Of a stretch of DNA of 64,000 nucleotides, positions 31,028 to 44,200 are shown one piece after another (position 1 is the stretch's first letter; each line of letters begins with the position of its first letter). Below the pieces are notes generated by a model. That model was given only the letters and a program-made list of their open reading frames with translations, did no database searches and had not been told where the DNA came from. The DNA lies in the NCBI GenBank assembly GCA_947069175.1, contig CAMTDV010000013.1, positions 28,213,857-28,277,856 of the forward strand, in the 5' to 3' direction. The position numbers and the translations under genes were made by a program. This DNA comes from Scalesia atractyloides. Its lineage: Eukaryota > Streptophyta > Magnoliopsida > Asterales > Asteraceae.

Positions 31028-32090
31028 CAGACACGAACATCATGGCATCAATCACATTGCTTTCTACCTATTCATGTTGCCATTAAAACCAACTACAACA
31101 TAAAAGTCATGTTCAATTCAAGAATTTCAAATCACATCAAAATCAAAAAAACCCTAAAAAGTAATTGATGGCTTTTCTATGATACTGTTACAAGAAAGAC
31201 CTCTAGTTATCGCATTAGAGAAGGAAAAGGTACTAAGGAATTCATCTGTTGTTGAAAAACATTATCGATGGTTGGAGACAACCCCAAATTACCATTATTG
31301 TTGTTAGGGCTCAAATCTCGTTAGCAAGGGTGTATCGGTGGTTAGAGACAACCCAAATCACCGCCGCCCTCACATTTGCAGCGAAACCCTAGCTAACAAC
31401 CCCAAATCATCGACGTTGTCGGGTTCACAGTGGAACCCTAGCCGTTGGAAATCGGTTTAGGTCTCTGAGCTTCATCAGCCTCCATTACTTTGATAAACTA
31501 TGGTCTCTGACTTCATGAGCCTACATTACTTCGATGAAGGCAGTGAAATTTTTGGAAGTAATTCATGGGCAAGAGTTTAAACGATGGAAATAAAACACAT
31601 ACACCCCTACTGTTGGTCTCCACCAATCAAAGGCTATTTCTATTGTTTATTTCGTTCATTCTTTAATATATAGGTAAAGTATCAAAATGTCATCCACCCT
31701 CAAACACAAGAATTGAATCCATAGTGTATCAAAAGCCCTAACAACAAAAATCATCGAAACGAATTTTTTTATCATTGTTTATAAAATAAACCAATATGGG
31801 AAATACAAGTTGGAATAAAACCTAATAAGACACATGTATTTTAAAGAGATTATCGATGTCTTTCGTCAAATTACAAGTGGTTTTAAACCCACCTTCCTAA
31901 TAAGTTAACACATCATTATAGCCCCACACCTCGACAACTCAAACCCATCGTTGTAATCAGTTTAAAGTTTAAAAACACCATTGTTAACATTTTAGACGCG
32001 TAACGAATATAAGCAACCCTACAACAAAAAGAAAAAGGAGAAAGAAAAAGTCTTATGGGATCCACACGGACCACAACATAGCAAGAAAGC
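30309..32090. other. Intergenic region
   Basis: No gene supported. It holds two blocks resembling tRNA box B on the minus strand (GGTTCGATTCC near 30430 and GGTTCGGTTCT near 30560), a TC microsatellite at 30995-31023, and a low-copy-looking stretch with CCCTAG/AACCC words at 31260-31450. Confidence 0.6.
30995..31023. repeat. (CT)n microsatellite
   Basis: About 14 CT dinucleotides. Confidence 0.95.
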
Positions 32091-32098
32091 TATAAATG
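32091..32098 (+). promoter_or_regulatory. TATA box of the RING-H2 gene
   Basis: TATAAATG in the context AAGCTATAAATGC, about 170 bp upstream of the chosen ATG at 32269. This leaves a 5' UTR of roughly 140 nt. No splice site is needed. Confidence 0.55.
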
Positions 32099-32268
32099 CA
32101 ATGTAGTTCTAATCTTGTTTTCTTTCATTCTCTTGGTTTCACATTCAACCTGACTAAACCCGTGAGCCTTCAAAGTTCAAACCCCTCAACATCTTTCAAC
32201 CATAATCATCATCATCATCACATACAAATCAAGATTTCCAAGAAACCCTCATACAAACTTATTCAAGA

Positions 32269-34051
32269 ATGGATTTTTACACATACCCATCTCATCCTAC
32301 CCCTTCATCTTCACAAATCTCATCTTTTTCATTCGGAAATTTGATCTTTAAAGTCAAAGATTTCTTCAGCTCTGCACTCTCCGCGATTATTGGGAACATC
32401 TTTTCCGCAATTTTCACCTTCTTCTTCGCATTAGGTTTGTTTATTTAAACCAATTTTATGTTTTTTGATGTGGGTTTTTTGTTTAATTCAATTGTGTATT
32501 TATGGGTTTTTTTATTTGATCCCAATTGATATGTTCTTGAATCTTGATTGAAAAATTGTCAAATTAGGGTTAGAAATTGGGGGTTTTGTAGAAATGTTAT
32601 GTGAGTTGAAATTAGTAGAAAAAATTGAAACTTTTGATCATGTTTTTGGGATTTGATTGATGTTAATTTGTTGGTGTTTTGAATTTGCAGTTGGTACTTT
32701 GTTAGGAGCATTGACTGGTGCTTTGATTGGTCAAGAAACGGAGAGTGGGTTCGTTAGAGGTGCTGCGGTTGGAGCGATTTCGGGTGCAGTTTTTTCGATT
32801 GAAGTTTTTGAGTCTTCTCTTCTTTTGTGGCAGTCTGATGAATCTGGGATCAGATGCCTTCTGTATTTGGTGAGCAATTCTGTTTTTTTCACATTCATAT
32901 GGTGACCAAAGCGTTATTATTATTCGATTTATCGCTTATCTTTTAAGTTTGTTTGTTAATCGTTAAATAATCTGTAGTTTGAATATTGAGATAGTGAATT
33001 AGTGATTATCGTTTTATCGTCATTGTTAGCTTTATCATTATCCTTTTCGTTGTAATTTATTTGTAAAAAAAGAGATCTGGCTTTCGGTTATTCAGTACAC
33101 ATGAAAAATGTTGTTCACCAGTACATTTTTTTTTTCTGAATTCTTAGGAATAACAGTAAAATTATGCTTTAAAGTTCGTGTTTTTTCATTTTATAAGTTG
33201 CGAAAGACGATTGATTTAGGAAATTGTGAGTTAAAATGGTCTAGACTCTAGTGTATCAAAAGGGATAGAGATGTATTGTTGCTTCATGAGATCTCCTTTG
33301 AATTAGGATTCAAAGACATCTTGCCCCATAATTTATCGAAGTTTTCAAGATATATCCGGTCATTACGAAGAGAAGAGTTGATAACTTCATCGAGTCTTAT
33401 TTTATCACGGAAAATGATAGTGAAATGGTGATAATCTTTAGAATTTCATCATCCTACAAAACTTTTAGCTCGTTTGATTATAACACGTTAGCTAATATCG
33501 CTTTTACAACAGATTGATGTTATTGTAAGCTTGTTAAGTGGAAGACTTGTTCGCGAACGGATGGGCCCCGCTATGTTGAGTGCAGTTCAAAGCCAGGTAG
33601 AATTCAGAATCTTTTATCAAGTATAATTTATTTGTTGTTTTTTTATCTTTGCGTCGTTTTTAGATGGGTGCGGTAGAAACGAGCTTTGAAGAGGTTCATA
33701 ACATATTTGACATTGGTGGTTCTAAAGGCTTGCCTGAATATTCAGTTGAAAAGATACCTAAAATCACCGTTACAAGTGACAACAATTTGGATGATTCGGG
33801 TGAGCGAGTCTCATGCTCTGTATGCCTTCAGGTAATAAAACTTCTTTTACAATTGTTTGGATAAATGGATTTTCTGTGTATGTGATCATAAAATTGATAA
33901 TGATCTGTGTATGTGATTTTTGGTTCAGGATTTTCAACTTGGAGAAACTGTAAGAAGTTTGCCACAATGTCATCACATGTTTCACCTACCCTGCATCGAT
34001 ACGTGGCTTATAAGACACGGGTCTTGTCCCTTATGCAGGCGCGACCTCTAA
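32269..34051 (+). CDS. RING-H2 E3 ubiquitin ligase, NEP1-interacting protein-like (five exons, 239 aa)
   Basis: Exons 32269-32434, 32691-32869, 33513-33596, 33664-33831, 33929-34051; every intron is GT-AG and the frame is intact. The protein starts MDFYTYPSHPTPSSSQ. Hydrophobic segments cover about residues 34-68 (IIGNIFSAIFTFFFALVGTL) and 73-100 (GAAVGAISGAVFSIEVFESS). The region before the RING has SGRLVRERMGPAMLSAVQ and LPEYSVEKIPKITV. The C-terminal RING-H2 has C-x2-C, C-x-H-x2-H, x2-C and C-x2-C (CSVCLQDF ... CHHMFH, CIDTWL, CPLC), ending RRDL. This matches the NIP1/NIP2/NIPL1 group of the ATL family, membrane-anchored ligases that in Arabidopsis bind the chloroplast RNA polymerase NEP. 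It stands alone on the plus strand. Homology is from recognised motifs, not a search. Confidence 0.92.
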
Positions 34052-36224
34052 AGATTCTTTCATCCTCTGTAAATTCCCGAAATGAGACATTTTTCGTATT
34101 CTAACACGTATTTGTTGCTTTATATGTCGATATACAGTATACGATAGTATATGTAGTTAGGTTATACAGTATATGTATCTTGGTACATTTGAAGAGTCAA
34201 TCAGTTCTATATAACATAACATTCTAGTCCTTGTAGCTATAAACTTTGTAATATTTTTCTGAATAATGTTATGCATCTTGTTTTTATGGCACGTGTTTTA
34301 GGGTACTAGGGGCATAACACAAAGTACTACATTTATTCGTTACATCTTATTTATACCTATTTTCATAAAAAAAAATAAGTATTCAAATCATATGAGGTGG
34401 TTTTAGAGAAGTACCCAATTCATTTTACCCACTTTCACCTTACTTTCACGGCATTCTTCATCAGGTAGTAGTAGTAGTCACCGAAATCACAATTTTTTTT
34501 CGAAAAAATTTGGAACATATCTGGGCAGAGGTGGAGATATGTGGAGGGGGATGAGGAATGGAGAGGATGAAGTAAGAAAAGATCTGAGATTGATATCAGA
34601 CTGGTCCTGGCAATTACAAAATAAAAACAAATCCACTCATTTACAAAAATATTAAAAACAAACCTATTTGGGTTTCCATTTTCTTGTTTTATTTTAAATT
34701 TAGTGCATCTTTTTTGTCTTGTATAACATGTTGCTCCACACTTTTAGGGATTGCACAACTTTTATTGCATGGAGTACAAGTCTTACGTTCCCTAGATTTG
34801 ATGATCAAAGATGAAAATAGTTGGTAGCTATTAATGAAAAGCTTATCCACTTCCTACTATCCATATACATTTACATACAAATACATGCTTTTGACGACTC
34901 TATGATTTAATAGTTGAAACAATAATAATTAAAAAAATAGAATAATTAAGGGGTGTTTGGGATTGCTGATCAAAACTGCTTAGATATTTATAGAATAAAA
35001 TAAGCACGCTTAGATAATTATAGAATAAATAATCTTTACCTTGTGGATAATGGTATTTCAAGATATTTTCTATAAATTATTGATATCTAGAAAGGTTGAA
35101 AATATGATACTTTGTGGAAGAAAATGAAGATTAATATAGGACTTAATTGGGCTATAAAAAAACTTGTTAGGAGAGTTTGGTGGCCAAAGTCTCAAGTGGT
35201 ATAACCATATTGGTCATTCATTCATTCTTAATTATATTATATTATATTGTGGTTGAAGAGGTTAAATAGTTCTTGAGACCTAGCTAACTCATTATCGTTG
35301 AAAGTTTCAACTTAGGTTGGGTGAGTTTGGAGTAGTTTAGTGTGGGTTGAGTGCTAAGACTAGTATAATTACAAAATACAAACCGAAGTTACGTGTTATA
35401 TGAATAAACATAATTAAATTATGAACTTTATGCTATTGTTAAAGTATGTATATCCATTAGTGAAATAAAAAAATAGGTAATAAAGAAACATGAATATTAA
35501 TCCTGCAAGGTGCATGTAATAAAGAAACATGACTATTATCGGTTAGGAAAAAAGTGGCCTGATAACTGACTCATAGAATGTTCAAGTTGGTTAGGTTCGG
35601 GTTTTCGGGTATTCTCTAATTCGAGTTCGGATGGCTTTGAATTCGAGTCGAGTTTTGGATTTCACGTAAAAATGAACGACCCTAACAAATAGGTGTATAT
35701 TAGGCTTAGGAGCCAATCTTAAAAATATATATTTAATCAAATGGTTATAACTATATCCCTACTTTTAGTGACAAAGGCATAATTTGTAATCCTATTTGCT
35801 TCCCCAAATCATCTACACCTTTACCATTACTAGAGGCCCCCAATTCCTATAATTAATCTTTGTGAACAAAGTAGTTGTACTAGCCGATCGTAATTAAAGT
35901 TCTGTTCATATAATTTGTCGCTTGAAAGTTCTAACTCAAAAGAAGTGTGATTCACTTGTCCACGTGTGATGGTAGTTTACATGTACACTAATTAAGTTAT
36001 CACTAATATTTTAATCTTGTAAGGTAGTTTCTGTAATGAATGGTGAAACAAAATGAATTATTAAAAGTCATATTTATCTTTTAGAAACACCCACATCCGT
36101 ATTTCTATATCTAACTTTATTCGATTAAATAATACGAGAAAGGATCTAGTAAAAACACAATTTTCATAAAGCATGTTTCAGAAAGAGTAAGTGACAAGTA
36201 TCATTGATAGAAAAGTTTATTTAT
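34052..36224. other. Intergenic region downstream of the RING-H2 gene
   Basis: AT-rich, with no supported ORF. AATAAT words near 34263 may serve as polyadenylation signals for the upstream gene. There are no clear repeats beyond short A/T tracts. Confidence 0.6.
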
Positions 36225-37030
36225 TTTTTTCTTAAGTGAACTAGGTTACCCTTTGATTTTCAAACGACTATAATTTTTTCATACGCTAATATTTAAAAGA
36301 AGCTCACACTGTATTAATGAGTATTTCATTCTCTTTAATTCGAGCAGCCTATTGTTATAGTTTTCTTTAAAAATTACAGAACTTTAAATACCCATTACGT
36401 GACTATGTGATTTTGAATACCCAGTATCCATTATGTGAATTTGAATGCCCAGTACATGACTACGCGATTTTTGAGTACCCATTACATGATTACGCATTCA
36501 ATATGAGTTGTTATAACTAATGTTATTACAATTATATTTATTACGTGATTACATATTCAATAAGAAGAACTTGATTGTTTATATTTTATTACATAATTAA
36601 ATCTCTAATATACGGCATTATGTTGTTATTATATGTTGATTTGGCTAATGTGTTGTGTATAATTTATCCTTAATACGTGATTATACCTGAAATATAAGGT
36701 ATTCCACATGAATAATACATAGTCAACTATTGCTACATAACTACGTAATCATTTAGTGATGTATCACATAAAATAACTATAACGAAATCACGTAATGGGC
36801 ATTCAAAATCACGTAGTCACTTACTAGGTATTCAAAGTCACGTAATAACGAAATGAGTATTCAAATCGTGTGAATTTAAAAAAAAAACTATAGCAATAGG
36901 CGTGCTGCTCGAATTAAAGAGAATGAAATGCTAGTTAATATGGTGTAATTTTTTTAGATATTAACGTATGAAAAAGTTATAGCCGTTTGAAAGTAAAGAA
37001 GGGAAAGAGTTCAAGCGAAAAAAAGCAGAA
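36225..37030. mobile_element. Foldback element with long inverted arms
   Basis: The left arm (about 36225-36400) and the reverse complement of the right arm (about 36860-37030) share TTTCAAACG, TTTTTCATACG, CATTTCATTCTCTTTAATTC and GAGCAGC. The next stretches (ATTACGTGATT/AATCACGTAAT words) are also inverted. About 0.8 kb, no ORF. The exact ends and target duplication are unresolved. Confidence 0.75.
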
Positions 37031-38702
37031 TACCCTTTCTTTATTTGTATCTTCAATTGTTTAAACCTAAGATTTATCAAAATGTCACCATCTAATTTTG
37101 AGCCATCGATCTTGGGAGATTAATAGATGAGATTCTCTCCTATACCTTTGTGTCTTGTATTTGATCCTCTATCTAAATAATACTTCTTTATTACTTTTTC
37201 TCTTTCCAACGGTTACAATCACTCCCAAACATTTAGACTAATATAGAGAATGAAATATGAATAGTACATCTCTAAATTTACACTTTTTTTATTTATGAAT
37301 AGTACATCTCTAAATTTACACTTTTTTTCTCTATTTTAAAGAATCGGATGGTGGAATGATTTGGGTCGTTTTGTAACCATCTATAAATTTAAAGATAAGA
37401 GGGTTTTTTTAGAATCCAACGTGAATGCTCTTAATCCACCACCAGTCGACACATTCTCTAGTGGCACCCACCGGTGGTAAGTCGTTGCCGACACATTCTC
37501 TAGCGGCACCTGCCACTGGTAGGTCGTTGGAACATTGAGATAGTGAAGGGTTGGATCATAGGATGACACTCAGACGGGTAATAATAATTTGTCTCATAGT
37601 CGATTGTAAAACATTCTCATTTCGGTTCCATATTCACGAGCCACATGTACACATTAGCTTGTTAAAAATTACCTGTAGGGCTTTCCATGTACATTTTTTT
37701 CTATTTTAGTTTATATAATTTTATTACCCAATAAAATTTAAAAAAAAAATAGCAAGGATCAATAGAGTTCTCAGTGATTCAAGAATAAAAGAAAGTAAAT
37801 AGAAAACTTTCAGGTTTGGTTCTATTCTATTTTAGTTTATAATTTATTACCGAATAAAATTTAAAAAAAAAAGTGAGGAACAATAGATTTCTCAGTTATT
37901 CAAGAATAAAAGAAAGTAAATAGAAAACTTTTACAGGTATGGTTCTAGGCATGGTTCGGATTCTGGTAATGTGTTGGATATATGTATGTTGCAAGTAATC
38001 AAATCAGGTATCACCTAAACCATACCTGTAAAACGAATTTAAAAGTAATCTAATACCCGATCCATTACCCGCCACGAATGTTTCGAATTCCGTGTTTGTC
38101 TATTTGGTCCAGGTTTCACTTGACATCCCCAAGTCATAATGGAACATAATAGTTTTGTACTTTTGCAAGTGTAGATGGTATTGGACTTCAAATACATCGT
38201 GTAGACTTGGAGAGGATATCCTTTCAGAGCGCGAGCTTGAGATATCTAGCCGATAAGTGTCGTTTTCTTTCAATGATGACGATGAGATGGTCCTTTGTAT
38301 GAATGACCGATTGATATATCAATTATTCGAGTTGTGTTTTTAGGTCATGCACAGGAGATGAGGCCACAATACATATGTGCAAAACAATAGAGGCGGTAAG
38401 ATATCTGGGTTGATTTAGATAATGGGTCAAAACATGTCATTTCTAGTGTCAAACAAAAGAGATTGGGTTGACCATACTATACACACCTTTTTATTCACTT
38501 TTTTTTCAATTTAACAGGCCAATAAAAAAGAGAGAAATAAATTTCTAAGAACAAGATTTACATAACATAAGCTTCAAATAACTCGTATACATCATGGAAC
38601 TAAAATTAGAGATGGAAAATTACCTTTTTAACCTTCTCTCAAACCCATCTAACCACATAGTGGTAATCAAGAATAGCAAGAGTAAGTGATGCCGACCTGA
38701 TC
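37031..38702. other. Intergenic region with three tandem duplications
   Basis: Unit of 38 bp twice at 37259-37328 (GAATAGTACATCTCTAAATT), unit of 42 bp twice at 37447-37530 (CGACACATTCTCTAG...), and unit of about 126 bp twice at 37700-37945. No gene is supported; the ORF over the 42-bp repeat is short and lacks family motifs. Confidence 0.65.
37700..37945. repeat. About 126-bp tandem duplication
   Basis: CTATTTTAGTTTATA...GAATAAAAGAAAGTAAATAG occurs twice, with small indels. Confidence 0.85.
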
Positions 38703-39144
38703 CTAGGCGGTTGATGGTGGTGCCGCCTTCCCTGGGAGGTTGACGCCGCCACCTCTAAGAGACAAAGTAGGGCCTTTTAATGAGCTTGCTTTACTCACTA
38801 GATTCGAGTCTAGAAATATAACTACAACTGTAATGTCGTCGTGGAAATGACGCCTTACTCCCCTGTCGATTTTCTTCAAATCTGTGTACCTCATCTCCCT
38901 CTTCTTTGCCGCCTCTTGTAAGGCGGTTTTCACTAGTCTTCTAGCAATTCCCTGAATCAAAAAAAGCAAGCTCATGCTCATTAGAAAACACACACATTTG
39001 ATATACAAGTTTTGCTAAAAGAATATATACACTACATATAAAATGGCTAAGTCAGATACTTGTGTAATGGGTCGAAACTAGTACTTGAGTACTTGATAGC
39101 ATGCGCCAACGCGTGTCAGGTTAAGTTGGTTGACAATTAGCGTG

Positions 39145-39181
<37 letters not shown>

Positions 39182-40588
39182 ATTAGAGACGATTTGTGGA
39201 GCATGTTAGTACTATTTTAGTAGTAATCTGATTTATAAAATAAAATGATTAAGGAGGTTTGAATGCGTTAAAATTACGCTTGGGCAGCTTTCAACCTGTT
39301 TGACCCAGTTGAACAAAACTAATTTTATTATTCAACCCGTTAGAAATAAAACATAACTCAAATCAACCAATTTATAAGTAAATGTGTTGATATAACAAAA
39401 CGTTAAAAATGTCTAATATCCGACCGATCATGATATTGAAATGTAAAACAAACTGTTGTACTTCACATGTTTTATCGAAAATCACACATTGGTACAAAGT
39501 GTAAACACTTACTTTACGTGGGTGATTCTGCACTATATCGACGGCCTCCTGATTGCTAAAATGCTCCCAGAGACCGTCGGATGCAAATATGATAAATTGA
39601 TCAGTCGGTTGGATTTCATGCACGGATATCGATGGGTCAGCGGTAAGTATCGGTCTCCGAATCGGGTCACGAAGCCGAAACTTTGCGTACAACGGTTCTC
39701 TATTGAATTCTGCCTTTTTTAGGTATACATCACCTATAGATCTTGATATCTGCAATAACATTCCAATTTGTCATTGTGTGTTATCTTCATAAATTGGATT
39801 TGCACATGAACCGTACCTGTATGAGCCCCTTTACACGCCACACATTATGTTTTAACACCACAATTTGCGGATCATCGGGATGCAAACTATGAAGCTCTTG
39901 TCTAACCGACTCGATACTCGCATTATGCTCCACCGATAATTGAATACCGATAACCTCCCCCGTCGCCTTCACAGTTCTTCCCAAAACAGCACGAGAATCA
40001 CCAGCATTAGCAATGTAAAGCATCCTGTCACAAATAACACCAACCAGACAACACGTTCCAACAGCAGCCAACTGCGGTTTCACCGTCCAATGCTTAGCAA
40101 CAATCGATAAAAACCCCTCTTCTGTTGCGTGAAACGCTTTACGGATCACATCCATAGACATTGACTTTTGTTCTGTAGCAAACCCTAGAAAATTAAAAAA
40201 AATATTACAAATTACCAAAATTTGATAAAACTTAAACTATAAACTATGATTCAAGCATTGATTACTCACTTTTGAGATTCTGAAACAGATGATCATTAAC
40301 ATAACGCGATGTTTCAGGTCCACCATGACCATCATACACTCCAACAAACGTCCCGTACGGACCCGAATCATTAAAGCTCAACGAGCCGGACTCAATCTGG
40401 CTCTGATCTTCAAGCAACATATTGGCTTGAACCACAGCCATAGAGTACTCCCCATTGATGTGTTTCCCATAATCCTTATACCATAAAAGCCCTTCCTGCC
40501 GGCCGATGACACTATCCGAACCGATATCATACCGGTCCGACGACGGAAACCAGCAGGCTGTTAAAATACTCATCAATTGTTCTAACAT
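38703..40588 (-). CDS. Protein phosphatase 2C, clade D type (four exons, 390 aa)
   Basis: Exons 40270-40588, 39817-40184, 39513-39749, 38703-38951, all with GT-AG introns and a continuous frame. Start MLEQLMSILTACWFP. PP2C motifs in order: GEYSMAVVQANMLLEDQSQI, FVGVYDGHGGPETSRYV (metal-binding Asp-Gly), IANAGDSRAVLGR, SRSIGDVYLKK, FIIFASDGLWEH, and HDDITVVVIFLDSN near the end. The N-terminal cysteine/tryptophan motif, VVQAN block and 390-residue length fit clade D (the PP2C.D/PP2C38-PP2C48 group). Members dephosphorylate plasma-membrane proton ATPases and immune kinases, and SAUR proteins inhibit several. Intron 3 (38952-39512) holds a TA microsatellite. Which paralogue this is cannot be told here. 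Confidence 0.94.
39149..39178. repeat. TA microsatellite in PP2C intron 3
   Basis: About 15 TA repeats inside the third intron. Confidence 0.95.
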
Positions 40589-40605
40589 CCCTCATCTCTC
40601 AACAT
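40582..40605 (-). promoter_or_regulatory. Possible uORF overlapping the PP2C start codon
   Basis: An upstream ATG at 40605 opens a 7-codon ORF whose TAG (40584-40582) overlaps the main start ATGTTAG. A second upstream ATG at 40595 is also out of frame. If the 5' UTR includes this stretch unspliced, they may modulate translation. Confidence 0.4.
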
Positions 40606-41230
40606 CCACAACACTTGGTACACAAACCCTAATTCTCCTCAATTTGCAATTTCTTCCCACTGATCAATCAACTATCAATTATTGATTATTATCACTAACA
40701 AATAATAACAAGAGATAATAAGTGATGATAATAACATAAACAGTTAAAATTTACTTACAATAATAGAATTGTTGATGAACAAACAAATAACAAAAATCCA
40801 ATAAGTACAAAACAACCTAATGGTCAAATCAGATATTCAGTCAACATTTTGAATGAATAAATATTAGGTCAAATGAATCATACCGGATGGAATTGATGAA
40901 GATCTGATTGAGATTTGAGTGGAACTTTTGTGGATTCAGATCTGTTTATTCGTTAATAATAAAAGTTTGTAGGAGACAAATGTTTGTATGAGTGGGTGTA
41001 TGTATGTTCTCCTCTTATTCTCTCTCTATACTCTCTCTCTCTCTCTAGGTGTGTGTGTGTGTATATATGCATACGTGTGTATATGTATGTATGTATGTAT
41101 TGTGAAGTTTTGGTATGATTTGAGTAGATATGATGAGGATATAAAGTGAAATAGACAGGGTGAGATAGAGAGAGGAGGAGGTTATAGTTAATATAAAGTT
41201 TATATTAATAATAAAATGGTGTGTGTTATT
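40606..41230 (-). promoter_or_regulatory. PP2C upstream region with microsatellites
   Basis: Contains a candidate 5'-UTR splice donor (GTAAGT on the minus strand near 40757), and (CT)n at 41031-41047, (GT)n and (GTAT)n at 41049-41100. CT-rich tracts near transcription starts are common in plants. No TATA box is convincing. Confidence 0.35.
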
Positions 41231-44200
41231 GTATTATGTTGAGAAACCATAAAATATTGATACCAGATACTAAACTGGTATATTCGGTATCGGTATCAAT
41301 TTTTCAAATTTTTTGGTAAGAGTATTTTTGGTACCGGTACTGATTGCTATGCTCAACCCTGTAGCAAGATGTGGTGTAGGTGGTTATGGAAGCGTCTTTT
41401 GTTTTATACATGAGTAAAAGGTATAAGTGTATCATGTGGTTGCCGTAATTCTTAAACTAATATTGGTTTTGAAATAAGTGAATCTCAATTAGATTATGAT
41501 AACAGTTTTTCTTTGTAATTTGTAAAATTTTTAATAGTGTACTTTTTATATTTCTTGAAGATTTTTTGAGTAAAACATTATTGTCATTCATATTGAACTA
41601 GTTTTTTATACGACTTGATTTTAGCCGCTACCTCTATTAACCACCTATATTTACATTCTACATAATTTAATTTTTTCCACCTTTTAAATATAAAAGAGAC
41701 ACCGTATCATTAGATATCTTTGAAGACAAACACCGTGTCACTAAAATGTCGTTAAAGACTAATAATTGGTGTGTTTTTTAATAAAGGTTACAAGTTATCA
41801 GAAAAAAAAAACATGTATTTTTCTAAACTAAAAAAAAATAAACAATTAAAAAATAACCCGTAAATAATTAAAGTTTAAAAGTAAGCCGTTGGTAAGTTAA
41901 GTAGAAACATGTTTTTTTCTTGTATAGAAAACAACAAAAATGAATAAATATATGTATGGAAAAAGGGTAATCAGGTATGACATGCATATCCATCCACGAG
42001 TGCCAAATAAATGCTGTCTTGCATGCCAAATAAACAGCTGGACTATCCTTCGAAAACAGCTGTCTATGTTAAACCACTATCCAGGATGAACTATCAACAC
42101 TTTTTTTTTTCTTTTGTTAGAGATGGGGACCACTTAATCAGAGAGAGGAAAATCTTGCGGCCGTGGTCATAAACCATCAATAGTGTTGACTCGGAAGGAG
42201 AAAGAAGGGAAATTCGTGGGGCAACGCTTATGTGGAACCTCTCCTGACCTTTGTATGCTCTTCTTATGTTCTTACAACAACCCTCCCTCCACTCCACTCC
42301 ACTTTTAAATTGAGAATTCGTTTCCCGACCATCTCTTGTTAAGTCAATGATTGAACCAAAATATGATACTAGGTTTCCCATCTTTTCACCAAGGCGATCT
42401 TAATTTAAGGCTTGATATTGTAATTAAGGTCAACACAACATGTTTTAAGGATTATCTTAGTATTGTATATAATCACGTGTTTTATACAACAAAGGTAAAT
42501 TAGAAATCTTATTATACACATTTGCATGTCAAACTAATTAAAACGCCAATCATGTCGGGTTGATGCGTTCAGGTTTATGTGTTTATTTTGTGCTTATAAA
42601 TGTGTAATATGAAGTGTAATCTCTTTATCTAAACAAGTTAAACGGACGGGTTAATATATATAAGTTAAAAATCAGAATCATATTGCAAGTTATAAAGTGT
42701 TTACTAGATTATCTTAAGGTTCTAATTTGGTAGTAGAGTAAATAAGAATGGGTTTTTGGGGCATTTGATTATTGATAAAAAAAATATTAATTTGGATTAA
42801 TCTCTATAGTCATAAATTCGTTTCAAAGTAGTTTTAGAAGAAAAACCATGCAAGGATTTATTGTGCAATTATAAAACATAAAGGCTAAGGACAGAAAATG
42901 ATTTGTGGTTAATAATTGTTTCAAGAGAAGATTTTGATGATAAGTAATGTATTACATAAGCAAAACGTTAGAAGTTTAAATTTTATAAAGGTGTAGGGGA
43001 CGTATTTATTATAGAAAATTAAGGAATTAATATTAAAGAAAACAAATTTAGTTAATAAGTATAGTCTTATCTTGTAAAACCTTATTTATTAAGGTTAAAC
43101 GTTTTATAATAATTAATGAAAGATTTTCACCAGTTTTTCAACTTTAATAATTTTCATATCGAGCCAATTAATTAGATGGGGCATTAAATGGGCAGATGTA
43201 TACGCAAGACTATGATGGAATTGGGAAATCGATTATACTTTTGTTAATGTTTCTAAAAGGCATTTCGTTAATGTTTCTAAAAGGCATTTTTCATTACATC
43301 AGTACTATAATGTCTTTTGAAAAATGTGTAACGGTAAATGCTTTTTAATGTTTATTTCATTTAATACTTTTCATTTTTTTCCTCTTTGAGCATTATTCTA
43401 GAAATGTTTCTCTTTTCATGCTTCTATAATGCTCATGGGATGGTGATAGAAGCGTTGTTAAACTCTTTCATACCCCTTATAATGCCCCTTACGTATGGCC
43501 TTATGCTCAAAGTTTTAAAGGTAATAAAGGGTCCAATATAAATTTTTTAATGGCAAAGCTTGCTCCTGCCTGGATTTAAAATTAGGACATTCTTTCAAAA
43601 CATAAGTCTTTACTAAGTGGACTAGCTCCACATTGACAAGAGTACAATATAATCATCAACACACTCATTTTTCCAATAAGGAAAAATAAAATCTTGAAAT
43701 TTTAATTGTTATTTTTTTAAACAAGCCCTCTAAAAATAGTTTTTCAGTAAAAACTTAATCAGGTTAATGGATCAACCCGTTTAATTGTATCTCAACTCCA
43801 ACACGGCCCGTTAATTAAACAAGTCAAACCACACATGTCATGTTTACTTAAACGAGAAAGAAAGAAAAAGTTTTGATTATTTTCGCGTCATTTTTGTTTC
43901 ATGTTTCGGATAGTTTTAAAAATTAAGACGCCTACATCTTAACTACTCGTTGAGAAAATGCCATAAACGTATATGCTCTCTCTTTCCCTTTGTCTTTCCC
44001 TTCCTCTCTCTCGATCTCGCTCGATGAATAATAAAATTATCGATTATCATTTAACCCATAGTTGAAAAAATGAAAAGTGATGAACTTTTAGCCTTGACAA
44101 AAGTCAAAATTTAGATATTTGCTTTTGATCATAACTTAGAACATTCACATCCCTTTTATCAAATTCTACTCTATAATTAAACAGAAAACTATATTTTCTA

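Noticed and set aside
32096..32344. ORF of 82 codons upstream of and overlapping RING-H2 exon 1
   Set aside because: Different frame from the gene and starts inside the TATA box. The ATG at 32269 gives the conserved multi-exon frame.
42094..42381. Minus-strand ORF of 95 codons
   Set aside because: No recognisable domain, no splice context and no repeat-family match by eye.
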